Shown here piece after piece: positions 6,636 to 13,663 of a stretch of DNA of 13,849 nt. Below the pieces are notes generated by a model. That model saw nothing but the letters and a program-made list of their open reading frames with translations. It made no database searches and was not told where the DNA came from. The stretch spans positions 1 to 13,849 of the forward strand of contig DATFRA010000254.1 of the NCBI GenBank assembly GCA_035263705.1. The letters run 5' to 3'. Each line of letters begins with the position of its first letter. Within the stretch, counting starts at the first letter, position 1. The translations under genes were made by a program, and so were the position numbers. This DNA is from DASZHJ01 sp035263705. GTDB lineage: Bacteria > Pseudomonadota > Alphaproteobacteria > ATCC43930 > CGMCC-115725.

Positions 6636-6757
6636 GTGCGTCCTTCGACTCGCGATGCTTCGCATCGCGGCTCAGGATGAGCTGCTTTTCCTATTGCGAT
6701 CCCGCAGCACGCCTCATCCTGAGCCACGCGCGCCAGCGCGTGAGTCGAAGGACGCAC
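6636..6757. repeat. Large palindromic intergenic repeat (REP-pair-like, two inverted copies)
   Basis: Two copies of an element of about 46 bases face each other. The outer arms GTGCGTCCTTCGACTC (6636-6651) and GAGTCGAAGGACGCAC (6742-6757) pair over 16 bases. The inner arms GGCTCAGGATGAG (6669-6681) and CTCATCCTGAGCC (6713-6725) pair over 13. Between arms each copy has its own small hairpin, GCGATGC-TTC-GCATCGC (6652-6668) and ACGCGC-GCCA-GCGCGT (6726-6741), different in sequence but both self-complementary. The apical spacer is 6682-6712. Elements beginning CCTTCGA and ending CTCAGGATGAG are, as I recall, widespread in alphaproteobacterial intergenic regions. It could act as a terminator or mRNA stabiliser between ppk2 and the MFS gene. 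Confidence 0.85.
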
Positions 6758-6759
6758 GG

Positions 6760-6789
6760 TTTCGCCGCAATCGAAACCCGCGCTAGACT
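6760..6789 (+). promoter_or_regulatory. Possible promoter for the DHA2-type MFS gene
   Basis: TTTCGC (6760-6765) and TAGACT (6784-6789) are spaced by 18 bases, with about 3 and 4 of 6 consensus matches. The site lies directly after the palindromic repeat and about 57 bases before the chosen GTG start. It is a weak candidate. Confidence 0.22.
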
Positions 6790-6845
6790 GATGGACAAAC
6801 GCGGTGCCTAGCGCTCGGCCATCGCATTTCATTGGAAAGCGCAGC

Positions 6846-8345
6846 GTGGACGACCAACCGATCGCTGACACCATGCCGCCGCCGAGCATGATCCGGCGCC
6901 GGCCGCTGGTGCTGACCGGAATCATGCTGGGCATGTTCATGTCGGCGGTGGAGGCCACCATCGTCGCGAGTGCCATGCCGACCATCGTCGCAGAGCTCGG
7001 CGGCTTCCAGCTCTTCAGCTGGGTGTTTGCGATCTACCTGTTGGCGCAGTCGATCACCATCCCGATTTACGGCCGGCTCGCGGACCTCTATGGCCGCAAG
7101 CGCGTGCTCTGCGCGGGTGCCGGGTTGTTCCTGATGGGCTCGGCGCTCTGCGGCTTCGCCTGGAACATGGTGGCGCTAATCGGCTTCCGCGCGCTCCAGG
7201 GGCTCGGCGCTGGAGCCATCATCCCGGTCGCCAGCACGATCATCGCCGACATCTACTCGCCCGCCGACCGCGCGCGCATGCAGGGCTTTCTGGGCAGCGT
7301 CTGGGGCGTCGCCGCGGTCGTCGGGCCGGCGCTCGGCGCCTTCATAGTGCAGCATCTCTCGTGGTCGCTTATCTTCTGGATCAACCTGCCGGTGGGCGTG
7401 CTCTCGATCAGCCTGCTGCTGCTGTTCCTGCGTGAGCACCTCGTCCCGCACGAGCACACCATCGACTATGGCGGGTCGGCGCTTCTGATGGTGGGCTCGG
7501 GCGCGCTCATGCTGGCGCTGACCCAGGCCCACGAGCTGAGCGCGGCCACGTTCTGGGGGCTGATGGCGTTGGCGGCGATCGGGCTCGGGGTCTTCCTGCG
7601 TCACGAGCGCGTCGCCGCGGAGCCGATGTTGCGGCTCGATCTCTGGCGCAACCGGGTGATCGCCGTCGGGAATATCGGCGCGACCACCATCGGCGTGGTC
7701 ATGATGGGGGTCACCGCTTTCCTGCCGGCCTATGTGCAAGGCGCCATGGGCCGGAGCCCGCTGGTGGCGGGCTTCGCGCTCACGGCGGGGTCGCTCGGCT
7801 GGACCGCGGCGAGCGCGATCGCGGGCCAGGTCATGGTGCAGACCTCCTATCGCGCAGCGGCGGTACTGGGCGGGCTCTCGCTGCTCGCGGGTAACGTGGT
7901 GCTGATCCTGATGCAGCCGAGCTCGGGCCCGCTCTGGGCTGGCGCTGGCGCTTGCCTCATCGGCATGGGCATGGGCTTCTGCAACACCACCTTCCTGGTC
8001 TCGATCCAGAGCAGCGTCCAATGGCAGGAGCGCGGTACCGCCACCTCCTCAATGCTGTTCATGCGCATGGTCGGCCAATCGCTTGGCGTCGCGCTCTTCG
8101 GCGCGGTCTTCAATTATGTGCTGTTCGGCGTGGGCACGGAGTCAGGTGAGGTGGTGAACCGTCTCATGGAACCGTCGCTGCGCCTCGACCTCGACCGCGC
8201 CGAGATCGCGCGACTCACCGACGAGATCGCGCGCGCCTTGCACGCGGTCTACCTGATCGCCCTCATCATATCCACCATCAGCCTGCTGCTTTCAGCCATG
8301 CTGCCGCCGGGTCACGGTGCCAGGTCCGCGCAGCACGCGGAGTGA
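6846..8345 (+). CDS. MFS transporter, DHA2 (EmrB/QacA-like) 14-helix drug exporter family
   Basis: This is a membrane protein of about 499 residues. From GTG 6846 the markers are SAVEATIVASAMPTI (33-47, the TM1 signature of DHA2, with Glu for the common Asp), motif A GRLADLYGRKRV (76-87), RALQGLGAG (115-123, motif B Arg), antiporter motif C GVAAVVGPALGA (154-165) and FWINLPVG (177-184), typical of DHA2. Length and hydrophobic segments fit 14 membrane helices. Family knowledge: proton-driven efflux of toxic hydrophobic compounds from the cytoplasm. Start: GGAAAG lies six bases before GTG 6846. GTG 6804 adds 14 residues and ATG 6873 removes 9; none affects the core. No regulator (TetR or MarR) or HlyD-type adaptor is adjacent, so the substrate cannot be guessed. 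It ends 11 bases from the convergent second MFS gene. Confidence 0.92.
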   Translation: MDDQPIADTMPPPSMIRRRPLVLTGIMLGMFMSAVEATIVASAMPTIVAELGGFQLFSWVFAIYLLAQSITIPIYGRLADLYGRKRVLCAGAGLFLMGSALCGFAWNMVALIGFRALQGLGAGAIIPVASTIIADIYSPADRARMQGFLGSVWGVAAVVGPALGAFIVQHLSWSLIFWINLPVGVLSISLLLLFLREHLVPHEHTIDYGGSALLMVGSGALMLALTQAHELSAATFWGLMALAAIGLGVFLRHERVAAEPMLRLDLWRNRVIAVGNIGATTIGVVMMGVTAFLPAYVQGAMGRSPLVAGFALTAGSLGWTAASAIAGQVMVQTSYRAAAVLGGLSLLAGNVVLILMQPSSGPLWAGAGACLIGMGMGFCNTTFLVSIQSSVQWQERGTATSSMLFMRMVGQSLGVALFGAVFNYVLFGVGTESGEVVNRLMEPSLRLDLDRAEIARLTDEIARALHAVYLIALIISTISLLLSAMLPPGHGARSAQHAE

Positions 8346-8356
8346 TCGCTCGGGCC

Positions 8357-9595
8357 TCACCCCCGCGGGCCGTCGAGGATTTCGATCTCCGTGAGCTCAG
8401 GGAAGAGGCGTATCCAGAGCAAGGCCACCAGCACAGAGCCGATGCCGCCGATCAAGACCGCGGGTACGGTGCCGAACCAGGCCGCCGTGACGCCGGCCTC
8501 GAAATCGCCCAGCGTGTTCGAGGCGCCGGCGAAGAGCGATTCGACCGAGCTCACTCGGCCGCGCATCTCCGGGGGCGTGCGGGCCTGGACCAGCGAGAAG
8601 CGGATCACCACGCTGACCGCGTCCGAGGCGCCGCAGAGGGCGAGTGCCGCGAGCGTAAGCGGCACGGAGGTCGAGACCGCGAACACCGCCGTCGCCAGGC
8701 CGAATCCCGTTACCGCCGAGAGCAGGATCCAACCCACCCGCCGCCGCAGCGGATGGCGCGAGAGCACGACCGACGACGTGAGCGCACCCACGGCGATCGC
8801 CGAGCGCAGCATCCCGAGGCCCTCGGGCCCGACCAAGAGGATGTCGCGCGCATAGACCGGCAGCAGCGCCATCGCGCCGCCGAGCAGAACCACGAAGAGA
8901 TCGAGCGAGATCACGCCGACCAGCTCCCGGCGGCTGCGGATGAACGCGACCCCCGCGAAGATCGAAGCGGGGCTGAACGGCTCGCGCGAGCGCGCGGGCG
9001 CCTCGACGTGGATCAGGCCGACCAGTACGCTCGCGCCAAGAAAGAGCGCGGTGCAGGTGCCGTAGACCACCGCGGGACCCGCGGTATAGAGCACGCCGCC
9101 GACCACCGGGCCGACCACGACCGCGACCTGATTCGCCGACGCCGAGCCCGCCACCGCTCGCGAGAACAAGGGCGCCGGCACGAGCCCCGGCACCAGCGCG
9201 TGCATGGTCGGCAGCTCGAACGCACGGGCGGTGCCGGCAACGAACAAGAGCGCGAAGATGGTCTCGACATCGAGCCACGCCGCGGCGCTGCCGATCGCGA
9301 GGCAGACCGCCGCCGCGGCCTCCACGAGCTGCGCCATACGCACCACCAGTCGGCGATCGTATCGGTCCGCGACATGGCCGATCACCAGCGCGAGGCCGAC
9401 CACCGGCAAGAACTGCACGAGGCCCGCCAGTCCCAGGTCGAAGGCGCTGCCCGTGAGGTCGTAGATCTGCCAGCCGACCGCGACGGCCTGCATCTGGAAG
9501 GCGGAGCTCGCCGAGACGCGGGCGCACCAGAACAGCACGAAGGAGCGTTGCCGCCTCAGGCTCGTCGAGGCGGGATCGGGAGCGAGCGTCGGCAT
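8357..9595 (-). CDS. MFS transporter, MFS_3 / EntS-like family
   Basis: This is a 412-residue protein with 12 probable membrane helices. It opens RSFVLFWCARVSASSAFQMQ (17-36), YDLTGSAFDLGLAGLVQFLP (45-64) and the motif-A-like loop GHVADRYDRRLVVR (73-86). Near the C-terminal third, MRGRVSSVESLFAGASNTLG is the conserved segment of the MFS_3 group that includes the enterobactin exporter EntS. The substrate is unknown. ATG 9595 is chosen because the frame upstream runs through the tRNA-Gln gene and cannot be protein-coding there; the Shine-Dalgarno is poor. The ATG lies 34 bases after the tRNA CCA end with no terminator hairpin between, so read-through from the tRNA promoter is possible. Annotations that extend this gene to 9835 would be wrong. 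Confidence 0.9.
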   Translation of the reverse strand: MPTLAPDPASTSLRRQRSFVLFWCARVSASSAFQMQAVAVGWQIYDLTGSAFDLGLAGLVQFLPVVGLALVIGHVADRYDRRLVVRMAQLVEAAAAVCLAIGSAAAWLDVETIFALLFVAGTARAFELPTMHALVPGLVPAPLFSRAVAGSASANQVAVVVGPVVGGVLYTAGPAVVYGTCTALFLGASVLVGLIHVEAPARSREPFSPASIFAGVAFIRSRRELVGVISLDLFVVLLGGAMALLPVYARDILLVGPEGLGMLRSAIAVGALTSSVVLSRHPLRRRVGWILLSAVTGFGLATAVFAVSTSVPLTLAALALCGASDAVSVVIRFSLVQARTPPEMRGRVSSVESLFAGASNTLGDFEAGVTAAWFGTVPAVLIGGIGSVLVALLWIRLFPELTEIEILDGPRG

Positions 9596-9629
9596 GGCGC
9601 AAGGACCGGTGAAAGAGATTTTCGACGTG

Positions 9630-9704
9630 TGGCTGGGGCGCCAGGATTCGAACCTGGGAATGGCGGATTCAAAGTCCGCTGCCTTACCGCTTGGCGACGC
9701 CCCA
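9630..9704 (-). tRNA. tRNA-Gln (anticodon TTG), CCA encoded
   Basis: The minus strand gives a complete cloverleaf of 75 bases including CCA. The acceptor TGGGGCG pairs with CGCCCCA, then discriminator G and CCA. The D-arm is GCCAAGCGGTAAGGC, the anticodon stem GCGGA / TCCGC encloses loop CTTTGAA (anticodon TTG), and the T-arm is CCAGG TTCGAATC CTGG. The D-arm and acceptor closely match bacterial tRNA-Gln. The weak U-A first pair of the acceptor is typical of glutamine tRNA. The plus-strand frame over it (QDSNLGMADSKSAALPLGD) is a familiar false ORF antisense to tRNA. Confidence 0.97.
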
Positions 9705-9725
9705 CCAGAGCCCGAGCGGGCCGGG

Positions 9726-9754
9726 ACCTTACCGGCAAAGCCAGGGCCTCGCAA
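9726..9754 (-). promoter_or_regulatory. Candidate tRNA-Gln promoter overlapping a perfect hairpin
   Basis: On the minus strand TTGCGA (9754-9749) and TAAGGT (9731-9726) are 17 bases apart, and the -10 ends about 21 bases before the tRNA 5' end. The -35 matches 4 of 6; the -10 is poor. The -35 lies in the perfect inverted repeat GGGCCTCG CAAC CGAGGCCC (9744-9763), 8 paired bases with a 4-base loop. No T-run follows the hairpin on either strand. I see nothing else in 9705-9851. Confidence 0.33.
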
Positions 9755-9851
9755 CCGAGGCCCCGCCCTTGCGCATGCCCGGCATCGACACCACCTGAGC
9801 AGGCGCGCATAGTTCCGTGCCTGTAAGTCACTCACGCGAGACCCGGCTGAC

Positions 9852-10790
9852 GTGCCCTATCTCGGCGTTGATCCCTGGCGGTGGCAGTACTTCGAGAACG
9901 AGCCCTGCCCCGACGACGTCGTGGTGCCGGTCGACGACGCCACAGGCTGGACCATCTTTCCGCGCCACCGCTGGGTCTACAACAAGCTGCTGATCTGCGA
10001 GACCCAGGGCCTGCCGCACGGACCGCACGGCACGACGCCCGACCGGTTCCCGGTGTTCTCGAAGCCGATCTACAACATGCGCGGCATGGGCACGGGCGGC
10101 CGCGTCATCGAGTCGCTCGCGGATTATGAGGCCGCGATCGAGCCCGGCTACATGTGGATGCCCTACTTCACCGGCGAGCACGTGAGCACCGACGTGGCCC
10201 TGCGCGACGGCAAGGCGCTCTGGTGGCGCCACACCACGGGCCTCGCGGGCGTCGAGGGCACCTTCGACTATTGGACGATCCACGCGGAGCCGATACCGAA
10301 GCTCGAGGCGCAAATCCTGCCGTGGCTCGAGCGCAACCTCGCGGGCTTCACCGGCGTGCTCAACCTCGAGACCATCGATGGTGCGATCATCGAGTGCCAC
10401 CTGCGGATGGCCGAGCAGTGGCTCGACCTCAACGGCGAGGGTTGGCTCAAGGCGGTCGTGGCACTCTACACCAACGGCGGCTGGCCCTTCGTCGACCGCC
10501 GACGGACCGGATACAGCGTGGTGCTGTTCGGCGCCCATGGCGTGCCATGGCGCCTCGACCGCACACGCGTCGCCGAGCTCAAGCACATGCCCGGGATTTC
10601 CTCGATCCAGATCACCTTCGAGGACGAGGTGCCGGCGGAGCACCACGCCATGCCGCCCGGCGGCTTCCGCCTCGCCATCGTCAATTGCTGGGACCTCGAG
10701 GCCGGCCGCGCCGTGCGGTCGCGGCTCCGGGAATTGTTCTCAGCAGGGACTCGCGAGCCGCAGGGAACCGCGCCATCGCGCGGCGAATAG
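9852..10790 (+). CDS. Uncharacterised protein with ATP-grasp-like motifs
   Basis: This 312-residue cytoplasmic protein belongs to a family I do not recognise by name. Blocks resemble the ATP-grasp fold in order: PVFSKPIYNMRGMGTGG (67-83), like the lysine-plus-glycine-rich ATP-binding loop; PYFTGEHVSTDVALRDG (104-120), like the strand GEExSvDv; and GVLNLETIDGAIIECHLRM (168-186), like the metal-binding end N/D-x-E ... E-x-N-x-R, here with His183 in the usual Asn position and Glu173, Glu181, Arg185 intact. The N-terminus (LGVDPWRWQYFENEPCP) and the Trp-rich 187-215 stretch look family-specific. If the match is right, it would ligate a carboxylate to an amine, thiol or similar with ATP. The GTG start at 9852 gives a full domain; Shine-Dalgarno is weak. 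It stands alone, with a hairpin 4 bases after the stop and a membrane protein gene downstream. The coding call is strong, the fold moderate and the function unknown. Confidence 0.75.
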   Translation: MPYLGVDPWRWQYFENEPCPDDVVVPVDDATGWTIFPRHRWVYNKLLICETQGLPHGPHGTTPDRFPVFSKPIYNMRGMGTGGRVIESLADYEAAIEPGYMWMPYFTGEHVSTDVALRDGKALWWRHTTGLAGVEGTFDYWTIHAEPIPKLEAQILPWLERNLAGFTGVLNLETIDGAIIECHLRMAEQWLDLNGEGWLKAVVALYTNGGWPFVDRRRTGYSVVLFGAHGVPWRLDRTRVAELKHMPGISSIQITFEDEVPAEHHAMPPGGFRLAIVNCWDLEAGRAVRSRLRELFSAGTREPQGTAPSRGE

Positions 10791-10794
10791 TCCG

Positions 10795-10823
10795 GTTGCG
10801 CGCCGGCGCAACGTCGCTATGAT
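10795..10823 (+). promoter_or_regulatory. Hairpin plus candidate promoter before the small membrane protein gene
   Basis: GTTGCGC GCCG GCGCAAC (10795-10812) is a perfect 7-base stem with a 4-base loop, starting 4 bases after the stop of the preceding gene. It has no T-run, so its role as terminator is doubtful. TTGCGC (10796-10801) and TATGAT (10818-10823) are spaced 16 bases; the -10 matches 5 of 6. This would place the transcript start near 10830, downstream of the ATG at 10819, and favours ATG 10864 as the true start. Confidence 0.4.
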
Positions 10824-10863
10824 CGCGCCGCCCCACCTTTCTGCGACGGAGCTGCCGCGGCCC

Positions 10864-11070
10864 ATGCCAGTCACCAGCGAGAACGGTCTCTGGATCTTCA
10901 TCCCCGTGATGACGGCGCTGGCGCTCGCGGGCCTCGTCCTGGCCGCGCGCGTCGAGGAGGGCATGTTCCACTACGCCGGCTTCGCACTGCTCGTGGTCTC
11001 GGTGCTCCTGATCTTCGCAGGGCTCAAGGGCTACTACGACGCCAAGGAGCGTCAGCAGCACCAGCACTGA
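10864..11070 (+). CDS. Small two-helix inner-membrane protein, function unknown
   Basis: This 68-residue protein has two hydrophobic stretches: WIFIPVMTALALAGLVLAAR (10-29) and, after a short charged loop EEGMFH, YAGFALLVVSVLLIFAGLKG (37-56). A charged His/Gln-rich tail, ending HQHQ-like (KERQQHQH), follows. That suggests a helical hairpin with the tail in the cytoplasm. I know no function for it. ATG 10864 is chosen because a TATGAT -10 at 10818-10823 would exclude the in-frame ATG at 10819, and GGAG lies at 10848-10851. Spacing of 12 bases is long. Its last 47 bases overlap the 3' end of chaC on the other strand. Codon use in the helices (Leu/Val/Ala rich, third position G/C) supports a real gene. 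Confidence 0.7.
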   Translation: MPVTSENGLWIFIPVMTALALAGLVLAARVEEGMFHYAGFALLVVSVLLIFAGLKGYYDAKERQQHQH

Positions 11071-11677
11071 CGGCGCGGTCGCCGCGCTCGCTCGCCGCCT
11101 GCCGCTTCACCACTTCGGCGAGCCGGTGCAGATGGCTGTCCGCGAGGCCGAGGGCCTCGATGTGGCGCACAGTGTTTTCCAGATAGTGGACGCAGAGCCC
11201 GCGCTTGCCGACGCCCTGGCAGATCAGGCGCGCAGTCTCGTCGATCGAAAGCTCCGCTGCATAGCCGGGGTGTGCGCGATCGACCACGCAGGAGAACGCC
11301 TCGACGGTCCGGCGCGCGAGGCGCGCCTTGATTTTCCTGAAGCGATATACTCCACCGTCGAGCTCGCGCTCCCAGAGATAGGCGAGCGTCGCCGCGGCCT
11401 GCCGTCGCGGCACCCGAAAGACGATCCCCTTGCAGGCGCCGCCGCGGTCGAGGCCGAGCACCAACCCCGGCTGCGCCCGCGTGCCGCGGTAGTTGGTGGA
11501 ATAGACGCAGAAGCGCCGGTGGTAGCCATGCACGACCGCGGGATGAGATTCCGCGTGATGGAACCCCGGGTCCCACATGAGCGAGCCGTAGCCGAAAATC
11601 CAGACATCGCCACGCGCGGCGAGCGCCGCCCTGATCTGCGGGTCGTCGCTGGCGGAGCGTGCTCGCTCCGTTGTCAC
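11024..11677 (-). CDS. chaC: ChaC-like glutathione-specific gamma-glutamylcyclotransferase
   Basis: This 217-residue protein begins its core with VWIFGYGSLMWDPGF (25-39), the substrate-loop signature of gamma-glutamylcyclotransferases. It continues with GYHRRFCVYS (51-60), VLGLDRGGACKGIVFRV (73-89) and YLWERELDGGVY (100-111), which contains the candidate catalytic glutamate, then CVHYLENTV (162-170). Family knowledge: ChaC cleaves glutathione to 5-oxoproline and Cys-Gly in the cytosol. Length is normal for bacterial ChaC. Its GTG start overlaps the tyrA stop by 4 bases (GTGA), so it is the last gene of the hisC-tyrA-chaC chain; a metabolic reason for this is not obvious. The C-terminal 15 or so residues (AGAADAPWRRSSP region) are unconserved-looking and overlap the convergent small membrane protein gene. 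Confidence 0.9.
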   Translation of the reverse strand: MTTERARSASDDPQIRAALAARGDVWIFGYGSLMWDPGFHHAESHPAVVHGYHRRFCVYSTNYRGTRAQPGLVLGLDRGGACKGIVFRVPRRQAAATLAYLWERELDGGVYRFRKIKARLARRTVEAFSCVVDRAHPGYAAELSIDETARLICQGVGKRGLCVHYLENTVRHIEALGLADSHLHRLAEVVKRQAASERGDRAVSAGAADAPWRRSSP

Positions 11678-12558
11678 GCCTGCTTTGCCTCAATGATGGA
11701 ACGGCGGATCGCGCGGGTGCGGGTGAAGAGGTCCTCGAGCTTCTGGCCCTCGCCCCAGCGGATCGCACGCTGCAACGCGGTCAGGTCCTCGCTGAAGCGT
11801 TGCAGCATCTCCAGCACGGCCTCGCGGTTGTTGAGGAACACGTCGCGCCACATGACGGGATCGGAGGCCGCGATGCGCGTGAAGTCGCGGAAGCCGCCGG
11901 CGGAGAACTTGATGACCTCGGACTTGAGCGCGTCCTCAAGATCGGTCGCGGTACCGACGATCGTGTAGGCGATCAGATGCGGCAGGTGCGAGGTGATCGC
12001 GAGCACGAGGTCATGGTGCTCGGCGTCCATCGTGAGCACCTTCATGCCGGCGGACTGCCAGAGCGCCGTCACCTTGCCGAGCGCGCCCTGGTCGGTGTCC
12101 GGCAAGGGCGTCAGAATGCACCAGCGGTCGCGGAAGAGCTCGGCGAAGCCCGAGGCGGGCCCCGAATGCTCGGTGCCCGCGACTGGATGGCCCGCCACGA
12201 AATGCACGCCCGCGGGCATGTGCGGTCTCACGTCGCGGATCACGGCCTGCTTTACCGAGCCTACGTCCGTGACGATGGCGCCGGGCTTCAGCGCGCCCGC
12301 GATCACCTCGGCGATGCCGCCATAGGTCGAGAGCGGAGTCCCCAGCACGACGAGATCCGCGCCGGCGACGGCCGCCGCGGGATCGAGCGTCGTGCGGTCG
12401 GAGAGACCTAGCTTCGTCGCGGTGTCGAGAGTCTCCTGGCGCCGCGCGCAGGCGACGATCTCGCCCGCTGTCTTGTCGCGGCGCAGCACGCACGCCAGCG
12501 ACGAGTTGATGAGCCCGATGCCGATGAGGGCGACGCGCTCGAAATGTGGTCCGCTCAT
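11674..12558 (-). CDS. tyrA: Prephenate/arogenate dehydrogenase (TyrA)
   Basis: This 294-residue NAD(P)-dependent dehydrogenase has the Rossmann loop LIGIGLINSSLA (11-22), TDVGSVK (97-103), FVAGHPVAGTEHSGP (120-134) with the conserved His-Pro, HHDLVLAITSHLPHLIAY (181-198) and DFTRIAASDPVMWRDVFLNN (225-244). It oxidatively decarboxylates prephenate to 4-hydroxyphenylpyruvate, or arogenate to tyrosine. The choice of substrate and cofactor cannot be read safely; Asn/Ser replace the common Gly in the loop. No ACT domain is present, so feedback inhibition, if any, is through the catalytic core. Its ATG overlaps the hisC stop by 4 bases (ATGA), and its own stop overlaps the chaC start, so translation is coupled on both sides. 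The length matches stand-alone alphaproteobacterial TyrA. Confidence 0.93.
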   Translation of the reverse strand: MSGPHFERVALIGIGLINSSLACVLRRDKTAGEIVACARRQETLDTATKLGLSDRTTLDPAAAVAGADLVVLGTPLSTYGGIAEVIAGALKPGAIVTDVGSVKQAVIRDVRPHMPAGVHFVAGHPVAGTEHSGPASGFAELFRDRWCILTPLPDTDQGALGKVTALWQSAGMKVLTMDAEHHDLVLAITSHLPHLIAYTIVGTATDLEDALKSEVIKFSAGGFRDFTRIAASDPVMWRDVFLNNREAVLEMLQRFSEDLTALQRAIRWGEGQKLEDLFTRTRAIRRSIIEAKQA

Positions 12559-13658
12559 GACTGGCCGAGGAAGTCAGCGATGGCTTTCACGACTGCGCGC
12601 ATCTCCTCCTCCATGCCGACACCGATGCGCAGCCATTCCGGCAGCCCGTAGCCGACGATTTTCCGCGTCAGGATGCCACGCGACTTCAGGAACTCGAAAG
12701 TGTCGGCGGCGGTCCTGCCGCGTTCGGTTGGAAACCGCGCGATGAGGAAATTACCGACGCTCGGGTTGACCGTGAGCCCGAGCGCCGAGAGCTCGCGGGC
12801 GAGCCAGGGCAGCCAGATGTCGTTGTGCTCGCGGGCGCGGTCGGTCGCCGCGACATCGTCGAGCGCCGCCACGGCCGCCGCCTGAGCTGCCGCGTTGAGG
12901 TTGAAGGGATTGCGCACGCGATTCAGCACGTCGGCCACCGGCGCGCTCAGATACGCCCAACCCACGCGCAGGCCGGCGAGAGCGTAGATCTTCGAGAAGG
13001 TGCGCGTCATCACCACGTTCTGGTTCGCTTCGACCAGTGCGATGCCGGGCTCGTAGTCGTTGCGCTGGACGTACTCGGCATAAGCCGCGTCGATCACCAG
13101 CAGCGCCGATTTCGGCAAGCCCGCGTGCAGCCGCACGACCTCGTCGCTCGAGAGGTAGGTGCCGGTTGGGTTGTTGGGGTTGGCGAGGAAGACAATGCGC
13201 GTCCTGGGCGTCACCGCCTTCAGAAGCGCGTCGACGTCCGCGGTGAGATCATGCTCGGGCGCCGTGACGGACTTTGCGCCCGCAGCGGTCGCCGCGATCG
13301 GATACATGAGAAACCCGTGGCGGCTGTAGAGCACTTCGTCGCCCGGGCCCGCATAGGCCTTGGTGAGCAGGCTGATCAGCTCGTCGGAGCCGTTGCCGCA
13401 GACGATCCGCTCGGCATCGAGGCCGTAGTGGCGCGCGATGGTTTGCCGGAGCGCCCCGGACTCGCCGTCGGGATAGCGGTGCATCTCGGGCGCCAGCGCC
13501 GCGTATGCCGCCATCGCACGCGGGCTCGGGCCGAGCGCGCTCTCGTTGGAGGCGAGGCGGATCGGCTTCGCGAAGCCGGGCGCGCCCGCCTCGCCGCCGC
13601 GATAGGGCTCGATATCGAGCACTCCGGGCCGCGGCTTCGGAAGGATGGTCGTGGTCAT
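12555..13658 (-). CDS. hisC: Histidinol-phosphate / aromatic aminotransferase (HisC)
   Basis: This 367-residue class-II PLP aminotransferase has IRLASNESALGPSP (33-46), RYPDGESGALRQTIA (61-75), CGNGSDELI (87-95), LANPNNPTG (158-166), VIDAAYAEY (188-196, cofactor Asp190 and Tyr193), TRTFSKIYALAGLRVGW (218-234) with the Schiff-base Lys223, and LRIGVG (343-348). The enzyme converts imidazole-acetol phosphate to histidinol phosphate. Copies next to tyrA often also transaminate 4-hydroxyphenylpyruvate, phenylpyruvate or prephenate; linkage of this aminotransferase with tyrC was described in Zymomonas mobilis. No other his gene is visible, so the aromatic role is favoured. ATG 13658 lies 5 bases after the upstream gene's stop, with GGAG nine bases upstream, inside that gene's end. 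The operon promoter must be beyond the right edge. Confidence 0.93.
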   Translation of the reverse strand: MTTTILPKPRPGVLDIEPYRGGEAGAPGFAKPIRLASNESALGPSPRAMAAYAALAPEMHRYPDGESGALRQTIARHYGLDAERIVCGNGSDELISLLTKAYAGPGDEVLYSRHGFLMYPIAATAAGAKSVTAPEHDLTADVDALLKAVTPRTRIVFLANPNNPTGTYLSSDEVVRLHAGLPKSALLVIDAAYAEYVQRNDYEPGIALVEANQNVVMTRTFSKIYALAGLRVGWAYLSAPVADVLNRVRNPFNLNAAAQAAAVAALDDVAATDRAREHNDIWLPWLARELSALGLTVNPSVGNFLIARFPTERGRTAADTFEFLKSRGILTRKIVGYGLPEWLRIGVGMEEEMRAVVKAIADFLGQS

Positions 13659-13663
13659 CGCGC

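Noticed and set aside
9630..9704. tRNA-Gln as an integration site for a genomic island
   Set aside because: No integrase gene, no direct repeat of the tRNA 3' end and no change in base composition is seen on either side within the window.
9594..9812. Plus-strand ORF containing QDSNLGMADSKSAALPLGD
   Set aside because: This is the reading frame antisense to tRNA-Gln and its flank, a frequent false ORF.
8342..9826. Long plus-strand ORF rich in Arg, Asp, His and Glu opposite the MFS gene
   Set aside because: The composition is the mirror of a hydrophobic protein in GC-rich DNA; the minus strand has clear MFS motifs and helices.
9596..9835. N-terminal extension of the minus-strand MFS protein to 9835
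   Set aside because: The added 80 residues are encoded by the tRNA gene and upstream DNA; the conserved MFS start begins after ATG 9595.
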